The notes under the pieces are model-generated. The model searched no databases, had not been told where the DNA came from, and saw only the letters and a program-made list of their open reading frames with translations. 39,285 bases of DNA, taken from assembly GCA_018061375.1 (NCBI GenBank), contig JAGOUG010000002.1, positions 1 through 39,285 on the forward strand, written 5' to 3'. Source of the stretch: Candidatus Saccharimonadota bacterium. GTDB lineage: Bacteria > Patescibacteriota > Saccharimonadia > Saccharimonadales > UBA7683. Position 1 is the stretch's first letter, and each line of letters starts with the position of its first letter. Below, one piece after another: positions 1 to 6,900 of the stretch. The position numbers and the translations under genes were made by a program.

Positions 1-19
1 GGTTTTTTACCTCAATCAC
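1..19 (-). CDS. Possible 5' end of a truncated minus-strand gene
   Basis: On the minus strand a GTG at 17-19 follows a GGAG five bases upstream, and a TATACT -10 box lies at 47-52. The six complete codons read MIEVKN and then leave the window. That beginning is common in ABC-transporter ATPase subunits such as FtsE, but six residues cannot identify a family. It would be the gene downstream of the heliorhodopsin, with its own promoter. Confidence 0.25.
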
Positions 20-92
20 CCCCGCTCCAATCTCTTTATGGTTACCAGTATAACTGATATTTGAAGTAAATACTTAAGATTTAGTTATTTAG

Positions 93-878
93 TTACGGAC
101 GAAGGCTGCCAGCGAATACTTGCCATGCAAGCGCTGATTTAGCCACGAGGCTAAGAATAATATATGTGCGTTCACCGTACAAATAATCTCCCCATTTACC
201 TGTTTTTTTGTACTGTAACCACATATTTATTGCAAAGCTGTTGAAGAATACGAAGATGCTCGCGTAGATCCAGTAGACGAATGTTGGCACGCTGCCAGCA
301 CCGTAGTTTTCTGCTCCGAGTACGTAAATTAAGAACACAACCCACGGAATAATACCAAGTCCACAGCCAATCCAGAAGCTAACCCAATTAGTCTTCTTGG
401 TAGTTTGGTTCCATAGCTCCATAACAAGACCCATGAGGTTCATTCCCGCTACAAGTGCGAAGATCATGATGAGGCTAGAAAGATCATAGATTCCACTCAG
501 GAACGCAATCCCAACCATCATCGTGCTTGCTGAAAGTGAATATTCAATCCAGCGAGCTTTATTAATACCCTTTTTAAGATCACTCAGGTACTTCTTTTTA
601 TAGACAGTCGCAATAACAAAGTGTGCGATTGCAGACATAAACAAGAACGCTACCGTGAGTAATCCGAGCGATACCGTGAAGATCTCTTTGGAAGCCGGCA
701 CAAGCTGCTGATTGCCGTTAAGCGTTAAAAAGTTAGTTACAACCGGGAATGTCACATCAGTTAATAGCGATGTCATAATGACCGCCTGGACTAAATGCAG
801 TGTACCCGCAATTAGGTTAAATCGTACAAGATACTCGTCTGAAAACGCACTTTTTTTACGCCGCAAAAACTTAAACAT
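93..878 (-). CDS. Heliorhodopsin
   Basis: A 261-residue seven-helix retinal protein of the heliorhodopsin family, which is inverted in the membrane relative to type-1 rhodopsins. The sequence shows the family hallmarks: the helix-3 motif RWIEYSLSAS (109-118) with Glu112 as probable Schiff-base counterion, His28 and His86 at the conserved inner histidine positions, and the helix-7 motif SLVAKSALAWQ with Lys247 as the retinal-binding lysine. These segments closely match the founding heliorhodopsin 48C12 as I recall it. Start: ATG preceded by AAGGAG five bases upstream. It is transcribed alone from a promoter at 905-933. No retinal-forming dioxygenase (Brp/Blh) or carotenoid gene is in the window, so the chromophore may come from elsewhere. 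The physiological role of the family is still debated (signalling, transport or light-regulated partner binding). Confidence 0.96.
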   Translation of the reverse strand: MFKFLRRKKSAFSDEYLVRFNLIAGTLHLVQAVIMTSLLTDVTFPVVTNFLTLNGNQQLVPASKEIFTVSLGLLTVAFLFMSAIAHFVIATVYKKKYLSDLKKGINKARWIEYSLSASTMMVGIAFLSGIYDLSSLIMIFALVAGMNLMGLVMELWNQTTKKTNWVSFWIGCGLGIIPWVVFLIYVLGAENYGAGSVPTFVYWIYASIFVFFNSFAINMWLQYKKTGKWGDYLYGERTYIILSLVAKSALAWQVFAGSLRP

Positions 879-904
879 CCATGCTCCTTATTTAGTTATA
901 CCCT

Positions 905-933
905 ATCATAAGCAATTTATAGGCTACTGTAAA
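905..933 (-). promoter_or_regulatory. Heliorhodopsin promoter
   Basis: Minus-strand -35 TTTACA (928-933) and -10 TATGAT (905-910) with a 17-base spacer. Transcription would begin near 898, giving a leader of about 20 bases with a good Shine-Dalgarno before the ATG at 878. The -35 box lies within the start of a perfect palindrome at 929-940. Confidence 0.55.
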
Positions 934-940
934 TATTTAC
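929..940. promoter_or_regulatory. Palindrome overlapping heliorhodopsin -35 (candidate operator)
   Basis: GTAAATATTTAC is a perfect 12-base palindrome that overlaps the -35 hexamer of the heliorhodopsin promoter. Its place suggests a repressor site, but no regulator is identified; AT-rich palindromes also arise by chance. Confidence 0.35.
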
Positions 941-969
941 CTACAGCGGGTTACCCCTAGCATTTCTAT

Positions 970-2130
970 CTATACAAGCACCTCTGTGGCATCAGGGTAA
1001 CTATTATAACCGTGGGCCGCCATAGAGGCACAATATGCACCCACACCACCGATCACTAACAAATCTCCGACTGCAGAAAGGGCTAAAGAACGTGGCCTTA
1101 GTACTTCTGCATCACCAGGCGCAGGCGTAAGTAAATCACCACTTTCACAGTTGTGTCCGACCACGACGTACTCGCGTTTCTCCTGAGCGCCACCCAGCGC
1201 ATAGATTGGATGTTGAGCACCGTATAGACTTGGCCGCAGAATATCATTCATGCCAGTATCAATCTTCAAAAACGTATAGCCATCTTCACCCGTATCAACA
1301 ATGTCCTTTATAGTAGTGACGAGCACCCCTGCATTGGCAGTCAAGAACGTTCCTGGCTCCAACTCCAAATGTAAGTTGCGTCCAGTTTCATCTGCAAAGG
1401 AAGCTAGCTCCTGAGCAAGACGGTCGCCAATCACCTGCATATCAGCGCCCGTTTCTTCTGGCATACGCGCCACCTTAAAGCCACCTCCTAGATTAAGAAT
1501 TAATGCATCCGGAAAATTCTTAATAAGTTCGAGGCTAATTTTAATAACTTCCTGCCATACCGCAGGATCCGTCCCTGAGCCAATGTGCGTATGTAGACGA
1601 TTGATAGTAAGTTGATATTTTTCGGCTATTTCATGAACTTGTTCGATATATTCATGCCATATTCCAAAACTACTTGTATGCCCACCAACATTTGTTTTAA
1701 CTGAGTGCCCAGAGCCAATACCAGGGTTAATACGTACACCTACATTACTGCCAGGATTCGCAGAACCATACGCTTCTAACTGCCGTAGGCTAGTGGCGTT
1801 AAATTGTATCCCTAATTCAACTAACTCTGGAAGGTTATGTGCTAACTCTTGGCTCGTCAAAAGTATATCGCTTGGCTTATAACCAAGCTCGATAGCCATA
1901 CTAGCCTCATAACCACTACTTGCATCAATATGAATATTCTGACTTTTCAAAACAGACAGTACATCAGGATTCGAATTTGCCTTCATGGCGTATCGAACCG
2001 TTAGTCCGAATGGAGCAGGAATAGCCAAAATCTGACGAGCTTGCTCCTCTAGTATGCTCTGCGAATACACGTACAACGGTGTGCCATGTTTTTTTGCTAA
2101 AGCCTCCGCTACGTTTTTGGTAAGTGTCAT
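970..2130 (-). CDS. lysA: Diaminopimelate decarboxylase (fold-III PLP enzyme)
   Basis: 386 residues, the usual LysA length. It decarboxylates meso-diaminopimelate to lysine, the last step of the pathway. YAMKAN at 47-52 supplies the PLP lysine (Lys50); HTHIGSG and GGGF follow in the barrel; CESGD starting at Cys328 is the conserved active-site cysteine motif contributed across the dimer interface. Start ATG preceded by a GGGGG run. It follows lysS by 14 bases and is the last gene of the operon transcribed from 4.9 kb. No other dap genes are in the window, so the diaminopimelate source is unknown. A related decarboxylase (carboxynorspermidine or D-ornithine/lysine) is possible but less likely beside lysS. 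Confidence 0.85.
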   Translation of the reverse strand: MTLTKNVAEALAKKHGTPLYVYSQSILEEQARQILAIPAPFGLTVRYAMKANSNPDVLSVLKSQNIHIDASSGYEASMAIELGYKPSDILLTSQELAHNLPELVELGIQFNATSLRQLEAYGSANPGSNVGVRINPGIGSGHSVKTNVGGHTSSFGIWHEYIEQVHEIAEKYQLTINRLHTHIGSGTDPAVWQEVIKISLELIKNFPDALILNLGGGFKVARMPEETGADMQVIGDRLAQELASFADETGRNLHLELEPGTFLTANAGVLVTTIKDIVDTGEDGYTFLKIDTGMNDILRPSLYGAQHPIYALGGAQEKREYVVVGHNCESGDLLTPAPGDAEVLRPRSLALSAVGDLLVIGGVGAYCASMAAHGYNSYPDATEVLV

Positions 2131-2144
2131 AATACCCCCATTCG

Positions 2145-3656
2145 CTATTCGAGTGTTATATCAGAATAGATCGATTTTGTGACATCATCAATATCGGCAC
2201 GGAGTTGTGGGAACGGAACTCCTTCGCGAGCGGTAACGCCTTCAAAAATCCAGAAGACTCGCTCAGAAAAACCAAGGCCACAAGCCGGCGGCATGCCGTA
2301 CTCAAGCATTTCTACATAGTCAATATCGAGCATCTGTGCTTCATCATCGCCACCATCTCGCATATTTTTTTGCTCCAAGAATCTACCGAGCTGATCTATC
2401 GGATCGTTAAGTTCACTCCAGCCGTTACATAATTCACTCCCTGCAATAACCGCCTGAAAACGTTGTACATAACGCGAATCGTTATCGTCAGCCTTGCTCA
2501 GTGGGGATATGAATAGCGGTGTATTAATCAACCAGACTGGACCAGCAACAGTTGCACGAACCTTCTTCCATAGTTTATCGATACCCCTCGATATATTTTC
2601 CGTCTTCTCAACTTCAAGTCCATGTTTTTTAAGTACAGCCTTCACTTCTTCAATCGTGCAATCAAACACCTCTAAGCCATAGTGATCACGAATAACCGTG
2701 GCGTAGTCCCATTTTTCCCATGGCTTACTCATATCTATGTCTTTGCCATCGAGGCTAAACTGAAGTGTGCCAAACGCAGCTTGGAGAACTTTCTTAAACA
2801 TAGCCTCCATCATTTTCATACCGTCCTGCCAGTCGGCATACGCCCAATACCATTCCATAGCTACGTGCTCAGGAAGGTGCTCGTCTGAATAATTCTCATT
2901 TCTAAAACGTGGACCTATATCAAAAACTTTTTCAAAGCCGGCACCAATAAGGCGCTTTAATGGTAGCTCGTGTGAGATGCGAAGGTAAAAATCTTGGTCG
3001 AGTGCGTCCATGTGTGTTACAAACGGATTCGCATCAGCTCCTCCAGTAGTATGTTCTAATACTGGTACATTCACTTCTATAAAGTCTTTTTCTAACAAGA
3101 AGTCACGGGTTGCCTGCCAAAATGTTGAACGGCGTACAAATCGCTGTCGGACGTCTTCATTTACGTTCATGTCTACATAGCGGCGACGCATTCGTTCTTC
3201 TTTATTGGTGAAGCCATCTTGCGCAGTCGGCATTGGTCGAAGTGATTTTGTAAGCAGACGTAATTTAATGACTTCAACTGAAATCTCGCCAGTCTTACTT
3301 TTAATTACATTTCCTGTGGCTTCAATAAAATCGCCTGGATCAAGCAAATTAAGTTGGTCCATAGTGAGTTCACTATTTGTTACATCTGCTTCAGAAACGT
3401 TGCCATCTCTAAAAAACAGCTGCACCGTTCCAGAAACATCCTTCAGCACTATAAATGCAAGCTTACCGAACTTTCTGATACCGATGATTCTACCGGCTGC
3501 GGTTACCTGTGTGCCCTCGAGTGAATCGAACGAATCAACAATCTCTTTTGTCAGGTGGGTTCGATGCGCCTGCGCAGGATATGGGTTAATACCGAGTGAT
3601 TTTAATTCTTCTAGTTTTCTAAGTCGCTCGTCGCGAAGTTCTTTCAAATTTGCCAT
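2145..3656 (-). CDS. lysS: Lysyl-tRNA synthetase, class II
   Basis: 503 residues, normal for a bacterial class II LysRS. An N-terminal OB-fold anticodon-binding domain (about 50-150, with VTAAGRIIGIRKFGKLAFIVL) precedes the catalytic domain with motif 2 (RFRNENYSDEHLPE) and a motif 3 variant (GLGFSERVFW) that keeps the arginine. The ATG has GGAG upstream, and the TAG stop of the preceding gene lies directly against this ribosome-binding site, so translation is probably coupled. Third gene of the operon headed by the attenuator at 4751-4905. LysA follows directly, linking lysine production to charging. Confidence 0.97.
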   Translation of the reverse strand: MANLKELRDERLRKLEELKSLGINPYPAQAHRTHLTKEIVDSFDSLEGTQVTAAGRIIGIRKFGKLAFIVLKDVSGTVQLFFRDGNVSEADVTNSELTMDQLNLLDPGDFIEATGNVIKSKTGEISVEVIKLRLLTKSLRPMPTAQDGFTNKEERMRRRYVDMNVNEDVRQRFVRRSTFWQATRDFLLEKDFIEVNVPVLEHTTGGADANPFVTHMDALDQDFYLRISHELPLKRLIGAGFEKVFDIGPRFRNENYSDEHLPEHVAMEWYWAYADWQDGMKMMEAMFKKVLQAAFGTLQFSLDGKDIDMSKPWEKWDYATVIRDHYGLEVFDCTIEEVKAVLKKHGLEVEKTENISRGIDKLWKKVRATVAGPVWLINTPLFISPLSKADDNDSRYVQRFQAVIAGSELCNGWSELNDPIDQLGRFLEQKNMRDGGDDEAQMLDIDYVEMLEYGMPPACGLGFSERVFWIFEGVTAREGVPFPQLRADIDDVTKSIYSDITLE

Positions 3657-3663
3657 ATGTCTC

Positions 3664-4014
3664 CTATTCTACCGCATCATCAGATGAAACACGAGTAGAT
3701 TCTGTGACTGGTTGCCACACCGCTACCGCCCTAACTGGATCAAACTCTTTTGGTGTAAATATAACGGGACCAATAATATTTGTGACCACATCTTCTCTGC
3801 GCCAATGATCAGCATGATAGATGATTTGAAGTCCAACCAGTTGCCCAATTGATTGCGTAGTCGCATTGACTCCAATGTACTGCGTTCTGGGCTCATAACC
3901 CCGAGCTCTTAGGTCTGACTCCTCGAGAGTTGCCTCCTCAAGACTCAAACTATCTATTCGGTCAACGCAGGCCTCGATATAATTTGCAAGTTGACGTCTT
4001 GTGTTATTACTCAT
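3664..4014 (-). CDS. Unrecognised protein B, paralogue of the upstream gene's N-terminal domain
   Basis: 116 residues, function unknown. No signal peptide or membrane segment is visible. The C-terminal half contains IIGPVIFTP (81-89) and FDPVRAVAVWQP (91-102). These match VGPVILQQ and DSPVRGVAVWRHP in the preceding gene, with a similar helical lead-in (LSLEEATLEESDLRARG versus LDFEAALAEDNRRRALG). I read the two as homologous domains. Its ATG overlaps the TGA of the upstream gene (ATGA, 4011-4014), so translation is coupled. Its stop lies seven bases before lysS. The tight linkage to lysS is the only functional hint. Confidence 0.8.
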   Translation of the reverse strand: MSNNTRRQLANYIEACVDRIDSLSLEEATLEESDLRARGYEPRTQYIGVNATTQSIGQLVGLQIIYHADHWRREDVVTNIIGPVIFTPKEFDPVRAVAVWQPVTESTRVSSDDAVE

Positions 4015-4736
4015 ACATTCTCCTGACTATTGCTAGCTGAACTTTCAGTAATAAATACTCCTAAAGTTACCACTTCGAACATGTCATCTCCAGCAGCAAA
4101 ATACGGTATTATGGCCCACTCGCCCCACTCTTCTGGTGAGCCATAATACTCATGCAGTGCATCAAAGGCGTCAAAGGCAAAGTCTTTAAGTAGCTTGTTG
4201 TGTGTACCTTCGCTGCATATCGAAGGAAGCCGAATCGGCAGAGAAAGCTCAACACTATGAATTGCTTTCATCTCATCTTCTAACATTTGTTTTGTTGCAA
4301 TAGTAATCTTTTCATTATCCCAACTAAGTACTTCTGCCATAGATTCGCGGATACGCTGATCATTAACCATACTTTGCGGCAGTGGATCACATACCCGTTT
4401 TTCTAAACGCAAACTATGCTGTCTTTCTTTACTTCGAGACGACTCTGGGTGTCTCCAGACTGCCACACCTCGTACTGGGCTATCAGACTCTTGCTGCAGT
4501 ATGACTGGGCCAACCTCATCATCGATTCTAATTTTTCCTCGAGACTCTCTTTTAAATAACTGAAGATCATCGGCGCCGTTTAGGCCAAAAGCCATGAATA
4601 TCACCTTTTGCCCGAGTGCTCTACGGCGGTTGTCTTCTGCAAGTGCAGCTTCAAAATCTAGTTCAGCGAGCATAGCTTGCTGCTCAAAAATAACGATCTG
4701 CCTCTCACCTACTGGTTGTACTTGTGTATGCTCCAC
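4011..4736 (-). CDS. Unrecognised protein A, first gene of the lysS operon
   Basis: 241 residues, function unknown. The N-terminal domain (about 25-97) resembles protein B, with the shared signature GPVI (76-79) and PVRGVAVW (87-94). The C-terminal part (about 120-230) is acidic and aromatic, with EEWGEWAIIPYFAAGDDMFEV near the end, and has no relative here. No transmembrane helix or signal peptide is seen. The start is GTG at 4734-4736 with AAGGA six bases upstream, just downstream of an intrinsic terminator hairpin. Transcription therefore depends on reading through that hairpin. It overlaps gene B by four bases. Confidence 0.8.
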   Translation of the reverse strand: MEHTQVQPVGERQIVIFEQQAMLAELDFEAALAEDNRRRALGQKVIFMAFGLNGADDLQLFKRESRGKIRIDDEVGPVILQQESDSPVRGVAVWRHPESSRSKERQHSLRLEKRVCDPLPQSMVNDQRIRESMAEVLSWDNEKITIATKQMLEDEMKAIHSVELSLPIRLPSICSEGTHNKLLKDFAFDAFDALHEYYGSPEEWGEWAIIPYFAAGDDMFEVVTLGVFITESSASNSQENV

Positions 4737-4750
4737 GTTATTTCCTTGTA

Positions 4751-4792
4751 ATTAAAAACTCCCCGGCTTTTTGTCGTAGTGCCAGGGAGTTT
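4751..4792 (-). terminator. Intrinsic terminator / attenuator ahead of the lysS operon
   Basis: Minus-strand stem AAACTCCCTGGC (4792-4781) pairs with GCCGGGGAGTTT (4767-4756): twelve pairs including one G-U, followed by TTAAT so that five T's run together. The same sequence on the plus strand has an A-C mismatch, so it works for minus-strand RNA. The 13-base loop contains CTACGAC (4779-4773), exactly complementary to GTCGTAG at 4826-4820 upstream in the same leader. It lies between the promoter at 4876-4905 and the first structural gene. Confidence 0.75.
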
Positions 4793-4819
4793 ATAAAGTA
4801 TCAAAAGATGCTTCAGGCG

Positions 4820-4867
4820 CTACGACCGAAGCTTCGTCTTTGCAATGTTATTTTGAACTCTATTCAT
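4820..4867 (-). CDS. Putative attenuator leader peptide, 15 residues
   Basis: ATG at 4867 opens a 15-codon frame, MNRVQNNIAKTKLRS, ending in TAG at 4820-4822. The two lysine codons (AAG) fall near the end, the usual place for control codons in a leader peptide, and the operon encodes lysyl-tRNA synthetase and DAP decarboxylase. The stop codon lies inside the GTCGTAG segment that can pair with the terminator loop. The ATG is eight bases from the -10 box, so the leader mRNA would be leaderless. Two lysines in fifteen is modest enrichment; translation is not proven. Confidence 0.5.
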   Translation of the reverse strand: MNRVQNNIAKTKLRS

Positions 4868-4875
4868 AATGTATA

Positions 4876-4905
4876 TTTATATCACTTATCTTACTTGCTT
4901 GTCAA
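4876..4905 (-). promoter_or_regulatory. Promoter of the A-B-lysS-lysA operon
   Basis: Perfect -35 TTGACA (minus strand, 4900-4905), 18-base spacer, -10 TATAAA (4876-4881). The start site would be near 4868, giving a leader of about 130 bases that contains the short peptide and the terminator hairpin. Confidence 0.7.
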
Positions 4906-4913
4906 ACTAGTTC

Positions 4914-4985
4914 GTCATTCCTGCGAAGGCAGGAATCTTTAGGGAGTTATATTAGTTTAGAGATTCCTGCCTTCGCAGGAATGAC
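4914..4985. repeat. Head-to-head pair of 25-base REP-like palindromic units
   Basis: Two perfect inverted 25-base copies (4914-4938 and 4961-4985) are separated by 22 bases. Each copy is itself a hairpin, with stem ATTCCTGC and loop GAAG, and begins GTCATTC and ends ATCT. Similar GTCATTC-type units are widely scattered in many bacterial genomes. It sits between the greA stop and the next promoter, where the large hairpin could also end greA transcripts. A related pair with a different stem sequence is at 11676-11736. Confidence 0.8.
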
Positions 4986-4989
4986 AAAG

Positions 4990-5445
4990 TTACTTGATTT
5001 CTTGAATTTCTACTGTTGTTTTGCCAGCTGGTAGATCTATTTCTACCTTATCACCTACTTTTTTGCCCATAAGTGCTCTACCGATTGGTGATTCGTCTGA
5101 AATCTTAGCTTCAAGTGGATTCGCTTCTACTGAATCTACGATGTTATAGGTAACCATTTTTCTACCGTTCTTAACGGTGACTGTGTTTCCAATGCCAACG
5201 CTTGAATTTGTACTTCGTTTCACAATTTCTGCGTTAGCAAGAATGTGCTCGATTTCTGAAATTCTATAATCGACGCGTTCTTGGTCTTCTTTAGCAGCAT
5301 GATACTCAGCGTTTTCGCTTAAATCACCTTGATCTCGAGCTGTTCGAATTGCATCAATAACATCAACAAGCTTTGCCTTTAAATCTGCAAGTTCTGACTG
5401 TAATTCTGTAACGCCTGTTTTGGTTAGTTGAAATTCTTTTTTCAT
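4990..5445 (-). CDS. greA: Transcription elongation factor GreA
   Basis: 151 residues from the ATG at 5445, which has GAGG seven bases upstream; a longer upstream frame is less likely. GreA binds the RNA polymerase secondary channel and stimulates cleavage of backtracked transcripts. The N-terminal coiled coil (MKKEFQLTKTGVTELQSELADL to about 75) carries the RTARDQGDLSENAEYHAAKEDQ signature with the acidic tip residues, and a C-terminal FKBP-like domain follows (IGNTVTVKNG, SPIGRALMGKKVGD). It has its own promoter and a leader with a terminator-like hairpin, so premature termination may control it. Confidence 0.97.
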   Translation of the reverse strand: MKKEFQLTKTGVTELQSELADLKAKLVDVIDAIRTARDQGDLSENAEYHAAKEDQERVDYRISEIEHILANAEIVKRSTNSSVGIGNTVTVKNGRKMVTYNIVDSVEANPLEAKISDESPIGRALMGKKVGDKVEIDLPAGKTTVEIQEIK

Positions 5446-5474
5446 AATAGTACCTCTATATTCCTTCGTGATGG

Positions 5475-5503
5475 TAAAAAATAAATACGTCTTTGACGTA
5501 TTT
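5475..5503 (-). terminator. Terminator-like hairpin in the greA leader
   Basis: On the minus strand AAATACGTC pairs with GACGTATTT (nine pairs, loop AAA) and is followed by ATTTTTT. It lies about 30 bases upstream of the greA ATG and downstream of the greA promoter, so it can only act as an attenuator or as the 3' end of a short leader RNA. Confidence 0.65.
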
Positions 5504-5534
5504 GACCCTATGGGCCTATGTTCACCGTGCACAG

Positions 5535-5563
5535 ATTGTATCACCCTCAAATAGCTTTGTAAA
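5535..5563 (-). promoter_or_regulatory. greA promoter
   Basis: -35 TTTACA (minus strand, 5558-5563), 17-base spacer, -10 TACAAT (5535-5540). Predicted leader about 85 bases, containing the hairpin at 5475-5503. Confidence 0.55.
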
Positions 5564-5597
5564 CGGCAATTTCACTACATTTTGTGCATAAACGCAA

Positions 5598-5636
5598 GCA
5601 GGTACGCTATAGGTAGCGTACCTGCGCTACCTATAG
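5598..5636 (-). other. Two mutually exclusive hairpins over the proS stop codon
   Basis: Stem one pairs 5598-5609 with 5614-5625 (12 pairs, four-base loop). Stem two pairs 5607-5617 with 5626-5636 (11 pairs, eight-base loop). Both are perfect and share 5607-5625, so only one can form. The proS stop codon (5631-5633) lies within stem two. Neither is followed by a good T-run on the minus strand, so a simple terminator is uncertain. Confidence 0.6.
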
Positions 5637-6884
5637 TGCTACGTCTAGGAGCGTAAACAGTTCTTTTTTAGAGATCATATCTGATGTATCAGATTGTCGA
5701 GCCTTATATTCGTAAGAGTCTGAAGCTACTGTTTTAGCACTTACAACAATACGATGCGGAATACCCATTAAATCGGCATCGCCAAACTTTTGACCCGGCC
5801 GTACATCACGGTCATCATACAAAACCTCTACGCCAGCAGCCTCAAGCTCGGCGTACAGCGTATCTGCAGCAGTTACCACAGCCTCATCATCACCAAGCCG
5901 TGCCAAGTAAACTCTTGCAGGTGCAATGTTTTCTGGCCAGACTAGACCTGCTTCATCAGCAAATTTTTCAACAATTACGCCCATTACTCGAGTAATACCG
6001 AACCCGTATGAAGCAAGGTAGATTGGCTGTTGATTACCTGCATTGTCGGTGTATTTAATATTCATTTGTTCAGATTTATCTGTACCAAACTTAAAAATAT
6101 TTCCGACTTCTGCGCTCTTCATTTGCGTAAGCCCTTCCCTCGCAACACCAAGCTCTTTCGTGGCATCCTCAAGGACCTCTTCATTAACCGCAGTCTTTTT
6201 GTCTTCACTGACATAGAGAATGTCTTCACCGGCGTCACAAATAGTTTGAAATTCGTGACTATACTTCGTGAAGGCCCCACCTGCAGCAAAAGTTAAGAAG
6301 GTTTCGTCACCTATCCCAAGTCGTTCATACATACGAACATACGCATCAATAACCTTTTGGTAGTATGTATTCATGTCATCTTCGGTTGCATGGAGCGAAT
6401 ACATGTCTTTCATGACAAATTCTCGGCCACGCATAATACCGCTCTTGGCGCGTAGTTCGTTCCGAAGCTTCGTTTGAAATTGATAGACGCTGCAAGGGAG
6501 ATCTTTGTAACTTTTTACAAACTGGGTCATCATCTCCATGATTGCCTCTTCATGCGACCATGCGAAACCAATCTCAGTGCCATCCTTAAGTTCTGACTTG
6601 AACCAAACATCAACAACCTCGTCATCCCAACGTGAAGTCTTCTGCCATGTTTCTTTAGGTTGCAAGTTAGTCATAATGAGTTCCTGGCCGCCAATAGCAT
6701 TCATCTCTTCACGAACTACTTTTTTTATGTTCTCGAGCACCCGAAAGCCGAGTGGTGTATATGCGTATACTCCAGCCATAACTTTGTATACAAACCCTGC
6801 TCGGATTAACAACTGGGCATTTTTAGCAACCTCATCTGCGGGTGCGTCTTTAAGTGTTTTTGTAAATAATTGTGATAGTTTCAT
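5631..6884 (-). CDS. proS: Prolyl-tRNA synthetase, short form without the editing insertion
   Basis: 417 residues. It charges tRNA-Pro. Class II features are clear: TNLQPKETW near residue 70, motif 2 region with FRNELRAKSGIMRGREFVMKDMYSLH, motif 3 region LASYGFGITRVMGVI, and a C-terminal anticodon-binding domain (VYLARLGDDEAVV onward, DDRDVRPGQKFGDADLMGIPHRIVV). The bacterial-type enzyme of E. coli is about 570 residues because of an inserted editing domain of roughly 180 residues; that insert is missing here, as in some alphaproteobacterial enzymes, so Ala-tRNA-Pro clearance would need a separate factor. ATG with CGGAG upstream. It follows proB by 16 bases and is probably co-transcribed with it. 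Confidence 0.96.
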   Translation of the reverse strand: MKLSQLFTKTLKDAPADEVAKNAQLLIRAGFVYKVMAGVYAYTPLGFRVLENIKKVVREEMNAIGGQELIMTNLQPKETWQKTSRWDDEVVDVWFKSELKDGTEIGFAWSHEEAIMEMMTQFVKSYKDLPCSVYQFQTKLRNELRAKSGIMRGREFVMKDMYSLHATEDDMNTYYQKVIDAYVRMYERLGIGDETFLTFAAGGAFTKYSHEFQTICDAGEDILYVSEDKKTAVNEEVLEDATKELGVAREGLTQMKSAEVGNIFKFGTDKSEQMNIKYTDNAGNQQPIYLASYGFGITRVMGVIVEKFADEAGLVWPENIAPARVYLARLGDDEAVVTAADTLYAELEAAGVEVLYDDRDVRPGQKFGDADLMGIPHRIVVSAKTVASDSYEYKARQSDTSDMISKKELFTLLDVAL

Positions 6885-6900
6885 GAATTCTCCGTTTTCT

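Noticed and set aside
3205..3687. Long plus-strand open frame of 160 codons over lysS
   Set aside because: It is the antisense shadow of lysS, serine-rich from reversed codons, with no ribosome-binding site and no recognisable domain.
4011..4014. Possible recoding of TGA as glycine (code 25), as in related candidate phyla
   Set aside because: TGA is used as an ordinary stop here (ATGA overlap), and no gene needs an in-frame TGA to be full length.
4820..4905. Lysine riboswitch ahead of the lysS operon
   Set aside because: The leader is about 130 bases and lacks the multi-helix L-box layout; leader-peptide attenuation fits better.
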